Below are positions 11,599 through 22,090 of a DNA stretch of 64,000 nucleotides, piece by piece. How positions within the stretch are numbered: the stretch's first letter is position 1; each line of letters opens with the position of its first letter. Source of the stretch: Prorocentrum cordatum (lineage: Eukaryota > Sar > Dinophyceae > Prorocentrales > Prorocentraceae); assembly GCA_963575745.1 (NCBI GenBank), contig CAUYUJ010018467.1, forward strand, positions 103,501 to 167,500. The letters run 5' to 3'. Made by a program: the position numbers and the translations under genes. The notes beneath the pieces are model-generated. The model was given only the letters and a program-made list of their open reading frames with translations. It made no database searches and had not been told where the DNA came from.

Positions 11599-12208
11599 GG
11601 ATGTTGATGTGACGGGGCACTCGGAACTGCCATTTATAGACCAAGCGGAGGCGCAGCGCCTCGCACAGTTCGGTGATCCACCGCGGCGCGACGGGGCGCT
11701 CCAGGGAGGGCATGCCTATCATCTGATGCCAGGCTGCTAGGGTCGCGCCCACCTCCTCGCCAGGCCGGCTCAGAACAGCAAGTAGACCATCGTCGTACAA
11801 GCGAGTGTGCCAGCCGCCGTGCTCAGAGCGGCGCCAGAGCTCCTTCGCTAATGGGGCGGCGACTCGGCTACTGACGACGCCGCCCCAGCAGAGCGAAGCG
11901 TCGGTACCAAAGACCTCGGGGTGATGCTGCGCCCGAAGGTCCGTCATAGCGACGAAGGCAAGGTAAGTGCACGCCTGAAGCTCGTCCCTGACCGAGGGTG
12001 GCAAAACGTACTCGGCGTCATCGTCAAGCGATGAAATAAACGCATAAATGCGCGTGCATAGGGAGAGCATGGGGCGGCGGTACAAAAACACTTGCACCCA
12101 GCAGCCCGTGAGCGAGCTAAGGAAAGCTCGGGTGCTGCGGCCAAGGTACACCTGAATTAGGGGGAAGGCGACACAGAGCGACCGTGCGCACGAGGGGGGC
12201 ACACACAA
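11567..12208 (-). pseudogene. RT connection and RNase H N-terminal half of the YR element
   Basis: The first residues (LCVAFPLIQVYLGRSTR, then LTGCWVQVFLYRRPMLS) fit the thumb and connection segment that follows the RT palm. The RNase H first strand is FGTDASLCWGGVVSS with Asp103, and HINILETTVYKSL carries the active-site Glu205. The remaining RNase H Asp residues lie in the next frame, so the domain is split by a frame change at 11567-11598. A second frame change near 12170 separates it from the RT. Confidence 0.7.
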
Positions 12209-13427
12209 TGCCTATGCGGCCTTCCACCTCGGCCCCCACTACCACGGTGTGGGACAGCCCTCTGGCGCGCTTGCCAGGGTGTTGGATCAGCCCCACACGC
12301 GGGTAGCCAGCATCGCATGCCTCGAACACGGCACGATCGCGACGCTCAGGGGAGTTGGGATGAGGAGCAGAACCCCGCCACGACAACTTCTGAAAGCCAG
12401 TGTGATCATCAATGTTAAGCATCTCCACATAGGGCCCACGCGGAAAAGGTTGTCTGTGGATCGCCTGCTCGTGCGAGCGGAGCGCTCCGAAGCTCCGCAG
12501 AACGCCCTCATGGGCGGAGTTCGCAATCTCCACTGCCATGTTGTCGCCCATAGCGAGGGCGTTGAGGCAAGGGCTGACATCGATCCCCTGGAGCTCGGGG
12601 CGCCAGGCACGAAAGGTCCGAAAGCGACTGCTCGGGGGGCGCACTCGCAGCGCGTTCCGCCTTGCCCGAGCAGGCGGCACCTGGAACGTGTAGTAGAATT
12701 CACGAAGGTCATCGCGTGACACAGCGAGCCACTCGCCTGGAGCCAACCCAAGGCGACAGAGCAGGAATCCCTGACCCAGCCGCTGAGTGCTGAACGAGAT
12801 GCTCTGACATCGACTGTTGGCCACGGTGGGGTTCAAGATCAGCCGATCGTGATGCTCGTCTTTGGGAACTCGACAGGCCCCGCAAGCCTCGTACCAGGTA
12901 AGGTCCGCCGTGGGGGTGAGGTAAAGAGCTCCACAAGAGTCCCATTTATCCAGAAGGGCCCAGGGCTCCGACTTGTCCATGTGCACCCGAGCGGGTGGCA
13001 CCCCGTCGGGCCATTCCTCTGGAGGCCGACGCATGATCTCAGGATCGTGAAAGGCAGCACGGACCAACGGGTCGGCAAGATACGGGGTGGGATCAAACGA
13101 AAGTGAATAATCTCACTTGACGCGGTCCGCCCGGACCCGAAGGTCGAAGGGCTCGGCCTGAGTGGAGCCCCAGCCCGCCGCGGCAGCCAGCGAATCGACC
13201 AAGGGAGTCGCGCTGACGGGCAGGGTCCGCACGGGGGCGGGCACCTGCGAGGAAGAGGTGAAGGAGGCCTCTAGAGCTGCAACGTGGGTAGCCAGACCAC
13301 GGAGCGAGACCTCAGTGGAGTCGAACTCGGCAAAAGCCCGACCGAGGTCGCTCTTGCCACCGCGGGCAAGGCGAACTGCAATCCTGCACAAGCGTTCCAG
13401 ACGCTCGCGAATCCCCCCCCCTGGCAA
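12117..13427 (-). pseudogene. Reverse transcriptase of the YR retrotransposon
   Basis: Two open segments (13427-13113 and 13067-12117) share one frame separated by an in-frame TGA at 13113-13115. Counting from 13067, HHDRLILNPTVANSR (72-86) resembles RT motif 2, SRDDLREFYYTF (117-128) motif A with the catalytic Asp, NALAMGDNMAVEIA (169-182) motif B, and LNIDDH (217-222) motif C with the Asp pair. The MGD form of motif B and the IDD form of motif C are what I know from DIRS/Ngaro-type enzymes. The enzyme would copy element RNA into cDNA. The single stop is the only visible lesion inside the palm region. Confidence 0.78.
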
Positions 13428-13429
13428 GG

Positions 13430-14070
13430 GGCGACCGTTTCGCGGACCTGAGCTTCGGGGGGAGCGAAGCTAGGATGTCCCAGCGTCAGCCAGTTGAGAG
13501 CGACAACCGCATGCTGGGACAAGGTCCGCGCAGCCCGACGGATCCGCCAACTCTCCCGCGCCCGACCCACCAAGGAGGGAGGCGGCGGCAGAGCTGGGGC
13601 AGGTGGGCACGGCCACGGATCGCGGGGGGCTCGCTCATAAGAGGAGTCCCGAGCCGACGCGGAGAGAGAAGAGCGGGTAAAAGAGGCCAGCGAGCACCGA
13701 CTGCCCATCCCCGCCTGGGCAAGAGCAGCAGCCCAGTGGGTCGCGTCGATGTTGGCGCCAGTGGGGAGGCGCAGCAAGGCAGAGAGGTCCAGCACAAAGG
13801 GAGGCGGACCCCCAGCAGCCGAGGCAGACAGCATGCTGGGCGAGGTAGAGCCGATGACGGCAGAAGGAGCAGAAGGAGCCTCGGGGGCCAAGCGAGACTC
13901 ACCATGGCGGCGCGCGGGGCCCCCTGCAAGGTCGTAACGACCCTGCTGGGGCCCCCCGCGCCTACCACCGCGAGACCGCTCAGCCCAGAAGCGCCGCGCT
14001 GCGGCAACGGGCGTCTTGCCCGCCACCCACAGGCGCGTCCCTCCGCAAGCAGACGCGCCAGGCCCCGCCG
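13430..14070 (-). pseudogene. Pol N-terminal region of the YR element
   Basis: This part of a long frame contains ADATHW-like helical text and VVALNWLTLGHPSFAPPEAQ, the leader that usually precedes the RT in related elements. A run of eight C residues at 13407-13414 marks the place where coding must shift frame to continue into the RT. Upstream lies a 28-bp repeat shared with 8639-8666. The segment has no catalytic motif of its own. Confidence 0.45.
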
Positions 14071-14800
14071 CTACTTCTTGGGTGGCGGGGGCTTCTTGGA
14101 CGTCTTGGGCGCCCTGTGCTCCGCCTTGGGAGCTTTCGGCTGTGAGGGGGCCAGCTGCTGTCGGACAGCATGCAGCTCCCGCGTGTACTCCCCCTGGGCG
14201 GACAACCACCGCGGGTCCACCAGCTCCGAGAAAGGAGAGTGGACCTCCCGTCCTGCGTGCAGGGCGGCGGTCCTGGTCGGGGGATCCTCCAGCCCCGTCA
14301 GGAACCAGGATGCTCCCAGCCGTCCCTGGTCCCCTGCCGTCTGATCTACGAACATGCACTGACAGGCGATCAACGCGTGCACTCGATCCGCTCGTCCTTG
14401 TTCGGCCGCCCGCCAGAGCTCGGCACTGAGCCATGCCGTGTGGGTGAGCAGAGGGCGAAGTGCGGAGTTGGCCCCCGCCGGGCTGTGCTCGCGAAATTAT
14501 GTGAACATCGCGTGAGGCGTCAGATCCGCAGGGTCGACCCCCATTGCGAGGTTCGTCCGCATCAACGCCCTGATCTCGGGCCCGTGCTGGTCCAGCGTGT
14601 TCTGCCAATCCCGACGGCGGGCGATCCCTCGCATACCTGGATGCTGGGCGATGCCTCCGCTGCCGCTGCCGCCGTAGCTCGGCAGATTCTGAGCTGCCTC
14701 GCCCAACGGTCCCAAGAGCGGATGAGCGGAGGCCCGCGGGGCCCGCTGCTGTTGCTGAAGCGAGGCCTGCAGGCACTGCAGAGCCAGGCTCAGATCTGAC
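14071..14800 (-). pseudogene. Gag-like protein of the YR element
   Basis: The frame 14790-14071 has an in-frame TAA at 14497. Its first part (GMRGIARRRDWQNTLDQHG, then IRALMRTNLAMGVDP) resembles the helical gag-like domain of related dinoflagellate retroelements. Its second part (ALIACQCMFVDQTAGDQGRL, LVDPRWLSAQGEY) continues the same protein and ends in a Lys/Pro-rich tail (KTSKKPPPPKK). The similarity is from memory of abundant dinoflagellate ORFs, not from a search. It probably packages element RNA. A poly-G run near 14805 marks the frame change from the upstream frame. Confidence 0.6.
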
Positions 14801-14802
14801 GC

Positions 14803-15718
14803 GGGGGGGGGCTCCCTGTAGCCCTTCCGACACCGCGGCGGCCGCCTCGGCGGCTACGCCACCTGTATGAGCGGCCAGGCCAGGCGGCAGCGGAGGCATG
14901 GGCGCTCTGGGAGGCGAGGCGCCTCCAGGCGGCTGGCCCCGCGCTGCTACCAAAGCAGAGGCGGGGGTGGGGCGCAGCTGGACGCGGCTGGGCACAGCGG
15001 GCGCTCGCCCTAGGATCTCGTCCATCATTGGGTCTTGCTCGGGGGAGACTTGCAGACCCACGCAGGCGGCCCCGTCTGCGAAGAGCTGGGGCGCGCCCGC
15101 TCGAGGAGGAACGCCAGCCCCTGGAGTGCCGAGCGGCGGACCATGCAACCTCGAGGCTTGATCGGCCATCATAGTGCGAATCTCGGCCTGGAGCTCGGCG
15201 CGAGTCAGGGGTGCGCCGTCCAGCTCGTCGAGCACGGGCTCCGCCACCCGTGCAGCGCGCTAGGCACGGCCGCGCCAGGGGGGGGGGGGGATGAGAAGGG
15301 CGCGACTTGCGCGCTTCGGCGCACCCCTCACGGCGCCAGCAAAAGGAGCTGGGGCCTCGGCCTCGGCGGCTTGAGAGGGCTCCGAATCTACCTCTAGCTC
15401 GGCGCCTCCCTCGTCGGCGGCGTGGCACGGAGACGCTCGAGAGGCACCTGGGAGAGGCTCTTCGCCCACGGCGAGCTCGGGCCCGTGAATGCGCAACCAG
15501 CCGTCCTTGAGCAGACGAACGCCTGACGGATGAAGCCAAGAGTCGCGCCCGCGGCTGGAGGCGAACGGCGCGCGCGTGACGCCGTCGGGCGGTGGCTCGG
15601 AAGGCATCGGCCCTGATGACCATACAAGAGGCGAAGAAGAGACGAGCCCCAGAGGGACCCGACGGGGCGCGCCCCGACCAGGCAGTGCCTGGGCTGCCCG
15701 AGGGCAGCAAAGGAGAAG
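14803..15718 (-). pseudogene. YR element ORF1 middle region
   Basis: This segment stays in the same frame as the upstream N-terminal part but is interrupted by TAG at 15260. It encodes SWLHPSGVRLLKDGWLRIHG and then an acidic and Pro-rich stretch with LDELDGAPLTRAELQAEIRT. Homopolymer runs at about 15279-15290 and 14802-14810 flank it. No known fold was recognised. It seems to link the N-terminal membrane-like segment with the gag-like domain. Confidence 0.45.
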
Positions 15719-16286
15719 CTAGTGCCCCTCGGCCCCAGTAGGGCGAGGGAGCACGTCAGGGCGGTAGCCCGCCGCCCTGGCCCGCGCCTCCGCGCGGCGC
15801 TCCCCGTAAACGGGGGCAGCAGGGGGTGCCCTGAGAGGATCCAGGCGCACTGCCAGCTGAGGCTGGGGAGCACGATGGCGCCCAACCCAGCAGCGGAGCG
15901 CAAGCGCTCCGACGTAGCAGCCGCCGCAACAGCAGCAAGCTGCGGTGGCCACCAGGGCGGCGACCACGCTGGAGAGCAGGAGGGGCGTAAGCCCACTGCT
16001 CAAGTCCACCGCCAGCCCGAGGCAGACGGCGGGCGGCGGAGGCCCAGGGGGCTGGGAAGGGCACGTGCCCCCTCCCCCGCCCTCGGGGCCCCAGCCGAGG
16101 GGCCAAGAGCTGCCCGCAGGGGGCAAGCCCTCGTCCCCCGGGAAGGGATAGCCAACGAGGCGCTCGTAGAGCACGCCCCGCAGCCGCTGGTAAGCGAGCA
16201 CCCCGAATCCTTGTGCGAGGTACTCGAGGGCTGCTTGCATGCGCCAGGGGGGCTCGGCCGAAACGCCCGCGCGCGCGTCCTCGTAG
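15719..16286 (-). pseudogene. YR element ORF1 N-terminus with a possible membrane segment
   Basis: The frame begins within repeat A1 (LPHIPAAIAPQASFSFSAYE), so the A repeat is probably coding at the 5' end. The first ATG in frame is at 16240 and opens MQAALEYLAQGFGVLAYQRL. Residues about 95-120 are hydrophobic and Cys/Gly-rich (LLLSSVVAALVATAACCCC), consistent with one transmembrane helix. The frame ends at TAG 15719. I do not know a function for this protein. Confidence 0.5.
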
Positions 16287-16339
16287 GCCGAGAAGCTGAA
16301 GGACGCCTGCGGGGCGATCGCGGCGGGGATATGAGGAAG
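16287..16339 (-). repeat. YR element terminal repeat A1
   Basis: This 53-bp block matches 6231-6283 at all but one position. It forms the 5' end of the element and touches the flanking (GGA)n run at 16340. It overlaps the possible start of the first ORF. Confidence 0.9.
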
Positions 16340-16362
16340 GAGGAGGAGGAGGAGGAGGATGG
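16340..16362 (+). repeat. (GGA)n microsatellite at the 5' edge of the YR element
   Basis: A short GGA run follows repeat A1 directly and continues into purine-rich DNA with further GAG units around 16540-16560. It is in the same orientation as the run at 6078-6121. Confidence 0.85.
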
Positions 16363-17229
16363 GGAAAGGGGGGATGGATCATGAAAGAAGGAGCACGGGA
16401 GGATCGGTGGCGGCCGGGAGGAAAAAGTGCACAGAATTATGAAGACGGCAAATCTGATGTGCAGGAGGAGGAAGCTCAGTGCAAGGAAAATAATAAGAGG
16501 GAGCTCACAAGGAGAACAAGTTTGAGAAACAGCAGGAGACGGAGGAGAAGGAGGAGGACGAGAAGCTCTCCTATCTCATCCTCCTTTTCCTTTTCTACAT
16601 CCTCGCCTGTGCCCTCGTTACACGTCGTCACCCTCCTCCGTCTTGAAGGCACAGACAAGGTCACTGCAGAGACAGGATAGGAAGGTGTAACAACTTGATC
16701 TGCCTGTGGGCACTACAGCCGTGGTTCGGCAAAAAGGCTGAAAGAGCTCTCAAACATGACCATCGCGTCCCAAGTCGGACGACAGGGGTGAGCGAATCAA
16801 CCCACGCAACTGCTCCTCCCGACGCCAGATGCTCGCATGTATTTCATGAGACCTACCGCTCCTGGCCAGGCCAATGCTGAGCCCAGGAGCGGTGCACGCC
16901 CCCCTGGCTCGACACTGGAAGCATATACACCGATCGTGGGCCTGGGATAGGCCTGGCTGGGGGCGGTGATACATCCCCACCCCCACCGGGGGGAAACCTT
17001 GCCCCCGCTGGCCGACCTACCCTGGGTGGGTATGGGCGTCGTCTTCTCCGGGCTTCGCAGCCCCCATCCCAGCCTACAAACGGCGACGATAGGAGCGAAT
17101 AGCCCAGGGGCGGGCATCACACGCATTCGCCTGGGAGCCTCGCCGAAGGGACGGACCATCGGCGCTCCTGGATGGATGTGTTGCCCTCCCCTGGGCCATT
17201 CGCCCACATTGTCTCCTTGTATACTTAAA
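16363..17229. other. No recognisable gene
   Basis: This stretch starts purine-rich and then becomes mixed. All open frames are short and none shows a domain, a repeat match or paired splice sites that I can defend. Confidence 0.5.
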
Positions 17230-17330
17230 ACTCACGTAACTGGTTTTCCTGGCGCCTCCCGGCGCTGGAGACGCCAAATGATCGAGCAAGCGACTGGCGT
17301 CGGGATCGATTCCAGCTGCATGCAGTAGTA
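17230..17330 (+). repeat. Palindrome-rich dispersed element, copy 1 (diverged)
   Basis: This copy shares the order CTCACGTA, TGGTTTTCC, GGCGCCTCCCGGCGC, GAGACGCC and a final GCTGCATGCAG with the copies at 18145-18325 and 56083-56225. Its terminal inverted repeats are not preserved. Confidence 0.65.
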
Positions 17331-17524
17331 CTCATTCCCATGCACCCACCCCTAGCAACTGGGGATACGTCAAGCTGGAGTTTGGGGGACTCGAGTTTGC
17401 CGGTCGGGGCCGTGAAAAAACGACAGGACCAGTCTGCAGTCCTCATGGGACCACTCTGCGGGTGATGAAGAGCGTGTGGTTTGGGGCTTGCTGTTGAACG
17501 ATGAAGCACTCGAAATCAATTGGG

Positions 17525-17880
17525 CACGCATGGGACAACCATCGGAACAACCATCGGGGCAACAATCGAATCAAACATCGGGCCAAACATAGACGACCAT
17601 CGGACAACCGTCGGGACAAACATCGAGACAACCATTTGGACAACCACTGGGACAACCATCGGGACAGATATTGGGACAACCACCGGATCGCGGCAACCAT
17701 CGGGACAGCCAAGGGGTCAATCATCGAAACAAACATTATAATAACTGCTGGGACAACCATCGTGACAACCATCGTGACAAACATCGGGACAGCCAGCGGG
17801 ACAACAAAGAAGACAACCATCGGGAACACCATCGGGACAACCATGGGGACAGCCACCGGAACAGCCATCGGGCCAACGGG
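17525..17880 (+). repeat. 12-bp minisatellite
   Basis: About 29 diverged units of the consensus ACCATCGGGACA fill this interval in head-to-tail order. Frames across it give repetitive Thr/Asn/Gly peptides, which I regard as translation of the repeat and not a protein. Confidence 0.88.
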
Positions 17881-18144
17881 ACACCCCGGGGCACGCCCCA
17901 ACGCACGCTCCAACCCCCAGGGCGCCTCTCCTTGTGGCGTGACCTTCGTGCAAGAACTCGCGCTGCTTCGCCTCGCCCGCACGCGCGTCACGCACGGAAT
18001 AAACTGGAACCGAAACCGGCGATGTCCAGGTTGGGGCACCACACGTCTCACTCCAGTCTCACCCCCCCCTCTGCAAGCATCTCACGACGATTGGACTGCC
18101 AGGGTCCACGTCGAGACCGCCACAAAGCGTTGGCAAACTCGAGC

Positions 18145-18325
18145 TCTGGTTCGGGCCGGGCGAAAGGGGGGATAACAAAGGGGGGGTTCGAGAATCAGCT
18201 CACGTGGCTGATTTTCCCGGCGCGTTCCGGCGCCGGGAGGCGCCCCTGTATCGAGGAATGGGCCCAGCGGCGGAACCGAAACCAACTGCATGCAGCAGAT
18301 TTCGTAACCCCCCTTGCCCGACTGG
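18145..18325 (+). mobile_element. Palindrome-rich foldback element, copy 2
   Basis: The core contains a perfect hairpin AATCAGC-N7-GCTGATT and a second GGCGCC/CCGG palindrome cluster. The ends are inverted: GGGGGGTTCGAGAATC on the left and GATTTCGTAACCCCCC on the right. It has no coding capacity and looks like a MITE-type element. Related copies lie at 17230, 56083 and 63675. Confidence 0.7.
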
Positions 18326-20269
18326 TGCAGCCGTCAGGCTCCCATTTGGGACGCTGAGCAAGAGACCAATGGGGCTTGTATGGACCCGGTGGGCCTCGGC
18401 CACGAACGGGCTCCCCGACCAGGATCTAAAGCAACGGCCCGAAAACCGGAGCCCCTGAAGACCCAGATGGCCCTTAGTTCAGCTAGGGGAACAATCGGCG
18501 GTGGACAAACCTCCCTTTAGTAAACCACCCTTCGGTGAAGACGGCCTAGGACCGAAACCGACGGACCTGGACCCGCAGACATGACGACCGCGACGCCCTC
18601 TCGCGAACCAAACACGGCCAATTGGCTAATCGACATGTCACAGGGTAGGAGGTCTATCAACCTCCGAAACAAAACGACCGAATGAGCATGATGATTCGAA
18701 AGTCCGCACGGATTTCCTGGACCAGCCCTTGACCCCCTGCCCGGCGCGCGGAGCGCGCCAGAGGCGGCGCTGGGGGGGGGGGGGGCAGCGCCGATTCAAT
18801 TCTCGGCTACGCGCAAGAGTAACCCTACAGTGGAGGCCAGTCCACAAGAGACCTTCCACAAGAAACCCAACCCTGAGACCCCAGGACGTCCATTGACTTT
18901 CCATCGCAAAACCATCGAATGCCAAGAAACCCAAGGCACCCTGGAGGCAAACAGGGTGTTTCTTGGCACGGGCCTCCACTGTAGGTCGGATTGACCTGTG
19001 GTGTGCGGCTTTTCTGCTGGCCGTGGCGCGCCGTGCGAGAGTGGGGGCCTGCGTGCTTTTGGGCTTGTCCCCGCAGCGCCCGTCCGAAAGCCGCGCACCA
19101 ACGAGGTCCCTCCGGCGAAGGGTCGCCCTCACGCGCAGCCGAACTTACATGCCGCTCTCGATCTTCCTCGACAGGCTCTGTGTCCGACGCCGACCCTAAA
19201 AACGATGGACCAACTTGCCACCACCAGCACTACCATAGGTTGGACGGGGGAGAAGGGAAGACGAGGAGGTCCTCCTCCTCCTCCTCCTCCTGCTCCTCCT
19301 CCTCCTCCCTCTCCTACTTCTGGTAGTGGTGGTGGAACATGGGCCCATCAGGCTGTGCGCAGAGTCCGACGCCGACCCCAAAAGGGCGGCGGACTGGCCG
19401 CCTGCGCGTCGCCGTGGCACCAGCGCTGGACCGCCCGCTCCAGCTCGGCCACGATCTCGCACAGGGGCGCCGCAGCCTCTCCGCCAACCTCGCGGGCCGG
19501 GGATTTCGGGGGGCCCTCCCTGGCGGCGCGCAAACGGGGGTAGGGGGAGGGGGGAAGGCGTCTTAGAAGGAGGCTGCTTCTTAAAAGGCGCCGACCTTAC
19601 ATCAACAGAGAAGGCCCTCGCCTTCTGAGACGCAGGGGTGCTTCCTCTGCGGTCTGGGCGGCAACTCCCGGGGGGTCTTCGTGAGAACTGAAAGCGGCAC
19701 GGAACTTTTGCTTGGCGTGTCGCCGCGGCGACCCCAGCGACACGCTGTGCCATGCGAGCGGGAATATCGTATTGCTCCGTTGCGCGGGGCGGAAAGCTCG
19801 GAAAAACTGAGGATGCTGAAGCAAGGGGGCTGGGAAATGGTTAGCGTGTGGCGCCGAAGCGTGGTGGGCCAGAACCAGCGGATGGACACGCTATCCGAAA
19901 ATTACTGACCGTAAAGGCTACTAAGGCTGGGCTACAGTGGCCACTTCGCCGGATTGGGCCAAAAATTGAACGCGACTCAGCCGATGAAAGGGGCCAAAGC
20001 GGGATTAGAGACCAAATCAGGCCGGTTTCAGACCACAGATATACCAGCGCCGATACTGAATCTCACTGTATTGTTCCAGTTTTCACGGCTTTGCTCCCGA
20101 AGGGAATCCGCCGAACCCTTGGGGTCACGGCGTATGAGATGCTTCCCCCTTCCCAAACCCCTCCCCCAGGGGCCCGGTCCGGCCGGTTCGGAGGGGCGGG
20201 GGGGGGGGGCAAAGGTGTCAGCCGCGCACTTGGAGCCTCAGGAGGCCTCAAAACGGGCAAAAAAAGTTC
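18326..20269. other. Unassigned repeat-poor DNA with one TCC run
   Basis: I see no domain-bearing frame here. Around 18740-18780 a GC palindrome (GGCGCGCGGAGCGCGCC) resembles the core of the inverted-repeat element at 27758. A (TCC)n run of about 40 bp lies near 19268-19312. Confidence 0.45.
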
Positions 20270-21790
20270 AAAGAGGTCCAGTCCCGGAACGGTCCATGAG
20301 AGATACAAGTCGACGAAAGACCGTTCCAAAACACAAAAGATTGCCTCCTGACAGCCCCATCAGTCCCCAAGACTCTTGAACAAATACTACGAGGCGCCCC
20401 GCGAAGGCCCTCCAGAAGCAAAAATCGTCCCATTCCCCGGGGAAAACGTACATGTTCAACACATTCGCCTTTTGGGCTTCCACGCGGCCCACAACGGCCG
20501 AAGACGCCTCCAAGATCGACCCTCCGCAGCCCAGGAGGCTTCCGAAAAGGCTCCACGACAGCTTCCAGGCGATCCGCGAAGGCTCCAAAAGCCATAGCAA
20601 CGGCCTGGGAGAACCGCAGGACGGTCCCAAGAGGGCTCCAAAACGGATCAACAGGGTCCCCAACCCAGACGGCCCGCGCGGGGGACGATTCGGTCCAGAC
20701 CGCCCAAGATTTCCTCAAGACGGCCCCATAGGCCCCGAAAGCGTTTGAAAACGCGTCCACGAAGCGCCCCAAGAGGGCCTCCAGAAGCAAAACTCGCCCC
20801 ACTCCCTAGGATATACGTACATGTTCAACACATTCGCCTCTTGGGCTTCCACGAGGCCTACAACGGCCCAGTAAACCTCCAAGTTCGACCCCGACACCCC
20901 AAGAGGCTCTCAAAGAGGCTCTACGACGGCTTCCAGGCGCACCACGAAGGCCTCAGAAACCACAGCAACGGCCCAGGACAGTCGCAGGACGGTCCCACGA
21001 GAGCCCCACAACGGGCCAAGAGGGTCCCCAAAGGCCTTCTGGAGGGCCCACAACGGGGGACGATTCGGTCCGAACCGCCCAAGCTTGCCTGCAGACGATC
21101 CCCCAGATGCCCCCGAAGCGCTTGAACAAAAAACTACTACGAGGCGCTCCACGAAGGCCTCCAAAAGCAAGCATCGTCCCATTCCCTAGTGTAGACGTAC
21201 ATTTTTCGGCACATTCGCCTCGTGGGCTTCCACGAGGCCTACAATTGTACAGAAAGCATGCAATATCGAACCCCCTACAGCCCCAGAAGCTTTTAAAAAG
21301 GTTCCAAGACGGCTTCCGGGCGCTCCACGACGGCCCCAGGAACCATAGCAACGGCCCTGGAGAGCCGCAGGACGGTCCCAAGAGGGTCCCCCAAGACGGG
21401 CCACGAGGGTTCTTAAAAAGGCCGGCCCAAGTCGTTCAACAGAGCCCCAATTCGTCCAACGCTGCCTCCCGACAGCCCTGCGGCCCCCCAAGACGCCGCA
21501 AGACGCTACCCAGAGGCGTCCCAAGAAGCCTTCCACAAGCAACGACCGCCCCATTCTCGATGAAAACCAAACATTTCCAACGCGGTCGCCTCTTGGCCTT
21601 TCACGCGGCCCCTGAGGCCCCTTGCACGCTCCGACGCGCCACCAGGGCGCGGGCCCAAGAGGCCTTCCACAAGCAAACATCGGCCCGTTCCCGAAGGGAA
21701 ACGTCCACGTTTAGCAAATTCGTTTCTTGGCCGCTCACGAGGCCCACAGCAAGTTTGAAAGGGGGTTGGGAGGCCCAACCAGCAGCTTCG
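20270..21790 (+). repeat. Tandem ~370-bp satellite, four units plus partials
   Basis: A recurring block that begins CTCCAGAAGCAAA and continues GTACATGTTCAACACATTCG occurs at 20410, 20780, 21159 and 21530, with a shortened last unit at 21664. Spacings are about 370, 379, 371 and 134 bp. Units also share an internal short-period motif of the form CCCAAGAGGGC. The same short motif recurs in single blocks at 26560-27060 and 54740-54950. Confidence 0.82.
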
Positions 21791-21889
21791 CGTAAGGCGA
21801 AGCCCGTATCCAACTCCGTCGCACCGTAGCAACGACAGTCCCAGGAGTAGGTGTGAGTCGAGGGAGTGACGAGCCATGTCAACGTATGC

Positions 21890-22090
21890 TAGGCAGCGAC
21901 GGGGCGCGGCGGCCAAGACGGGGCGGCGACGGCGAGCACGGAGCCGGTAGACCGCCACCCGGGCCCAGACGACGGGCGGCGACGAAGCAGCGACGGGGCG
22001 GCGACGGCGAGCATGGAACCCGTAGGCCGCCCGTCAGGCCCAGTTCCTTGGAGGAGCGGTTGGAGCCCCTATGTGCAAGCACTGTTTGGG
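21890..22090 (+). repeat. Composite dispersed repeat, copy 1 (3' part)
   Basis: This block consists of repeated GGCGGCGACGG units followed by CCTTGGAGGAG and ends at GTGCAAGCACTGTTTGGGG. Similar order and ending occur at 24900-26065 and 58720-59720. Confidence 0.65.

Larger units (their letters stand above)
6122..16339 (-). mobile_element. Tyrosine-recombinase (Ngaro/PAT-like) retrotransposon, ~10.2 kb
   Basis: On the minus strand the element runs gag-like region, reverse transcriptase, RNase H, a long disordered segment with a J-domain-like module, then a tyrosine recombinase. Its ends are split direct repeats: a 53-bp A1 at the 5' end and B1-A2-B2 (75, 53 and 75 bp) at the 3' end. This arrangement defines Ngaro/PAT-type YR retrotransposons, whereas DIRS elements carry inverted repeats. 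Such elements are thought to integrate through a circular intermediate by recombination and leave no target duplication. Both flanks are (GGA)n. In-frame stops (15719, 15260, 14497, 14071, 13113) and frame changes (near 14800, 13430, 12170, 11590, 8390, 7860) suggest a dead or badly assembled copy. Confidence 0.85.

Noticed and set aside
13271-15247. A single 658-residue protein in the YR element
   Set aside because: The gag-like region is clearly in another frame (14790-14071), so the long frame joins real ends with an out-of-frame middle.
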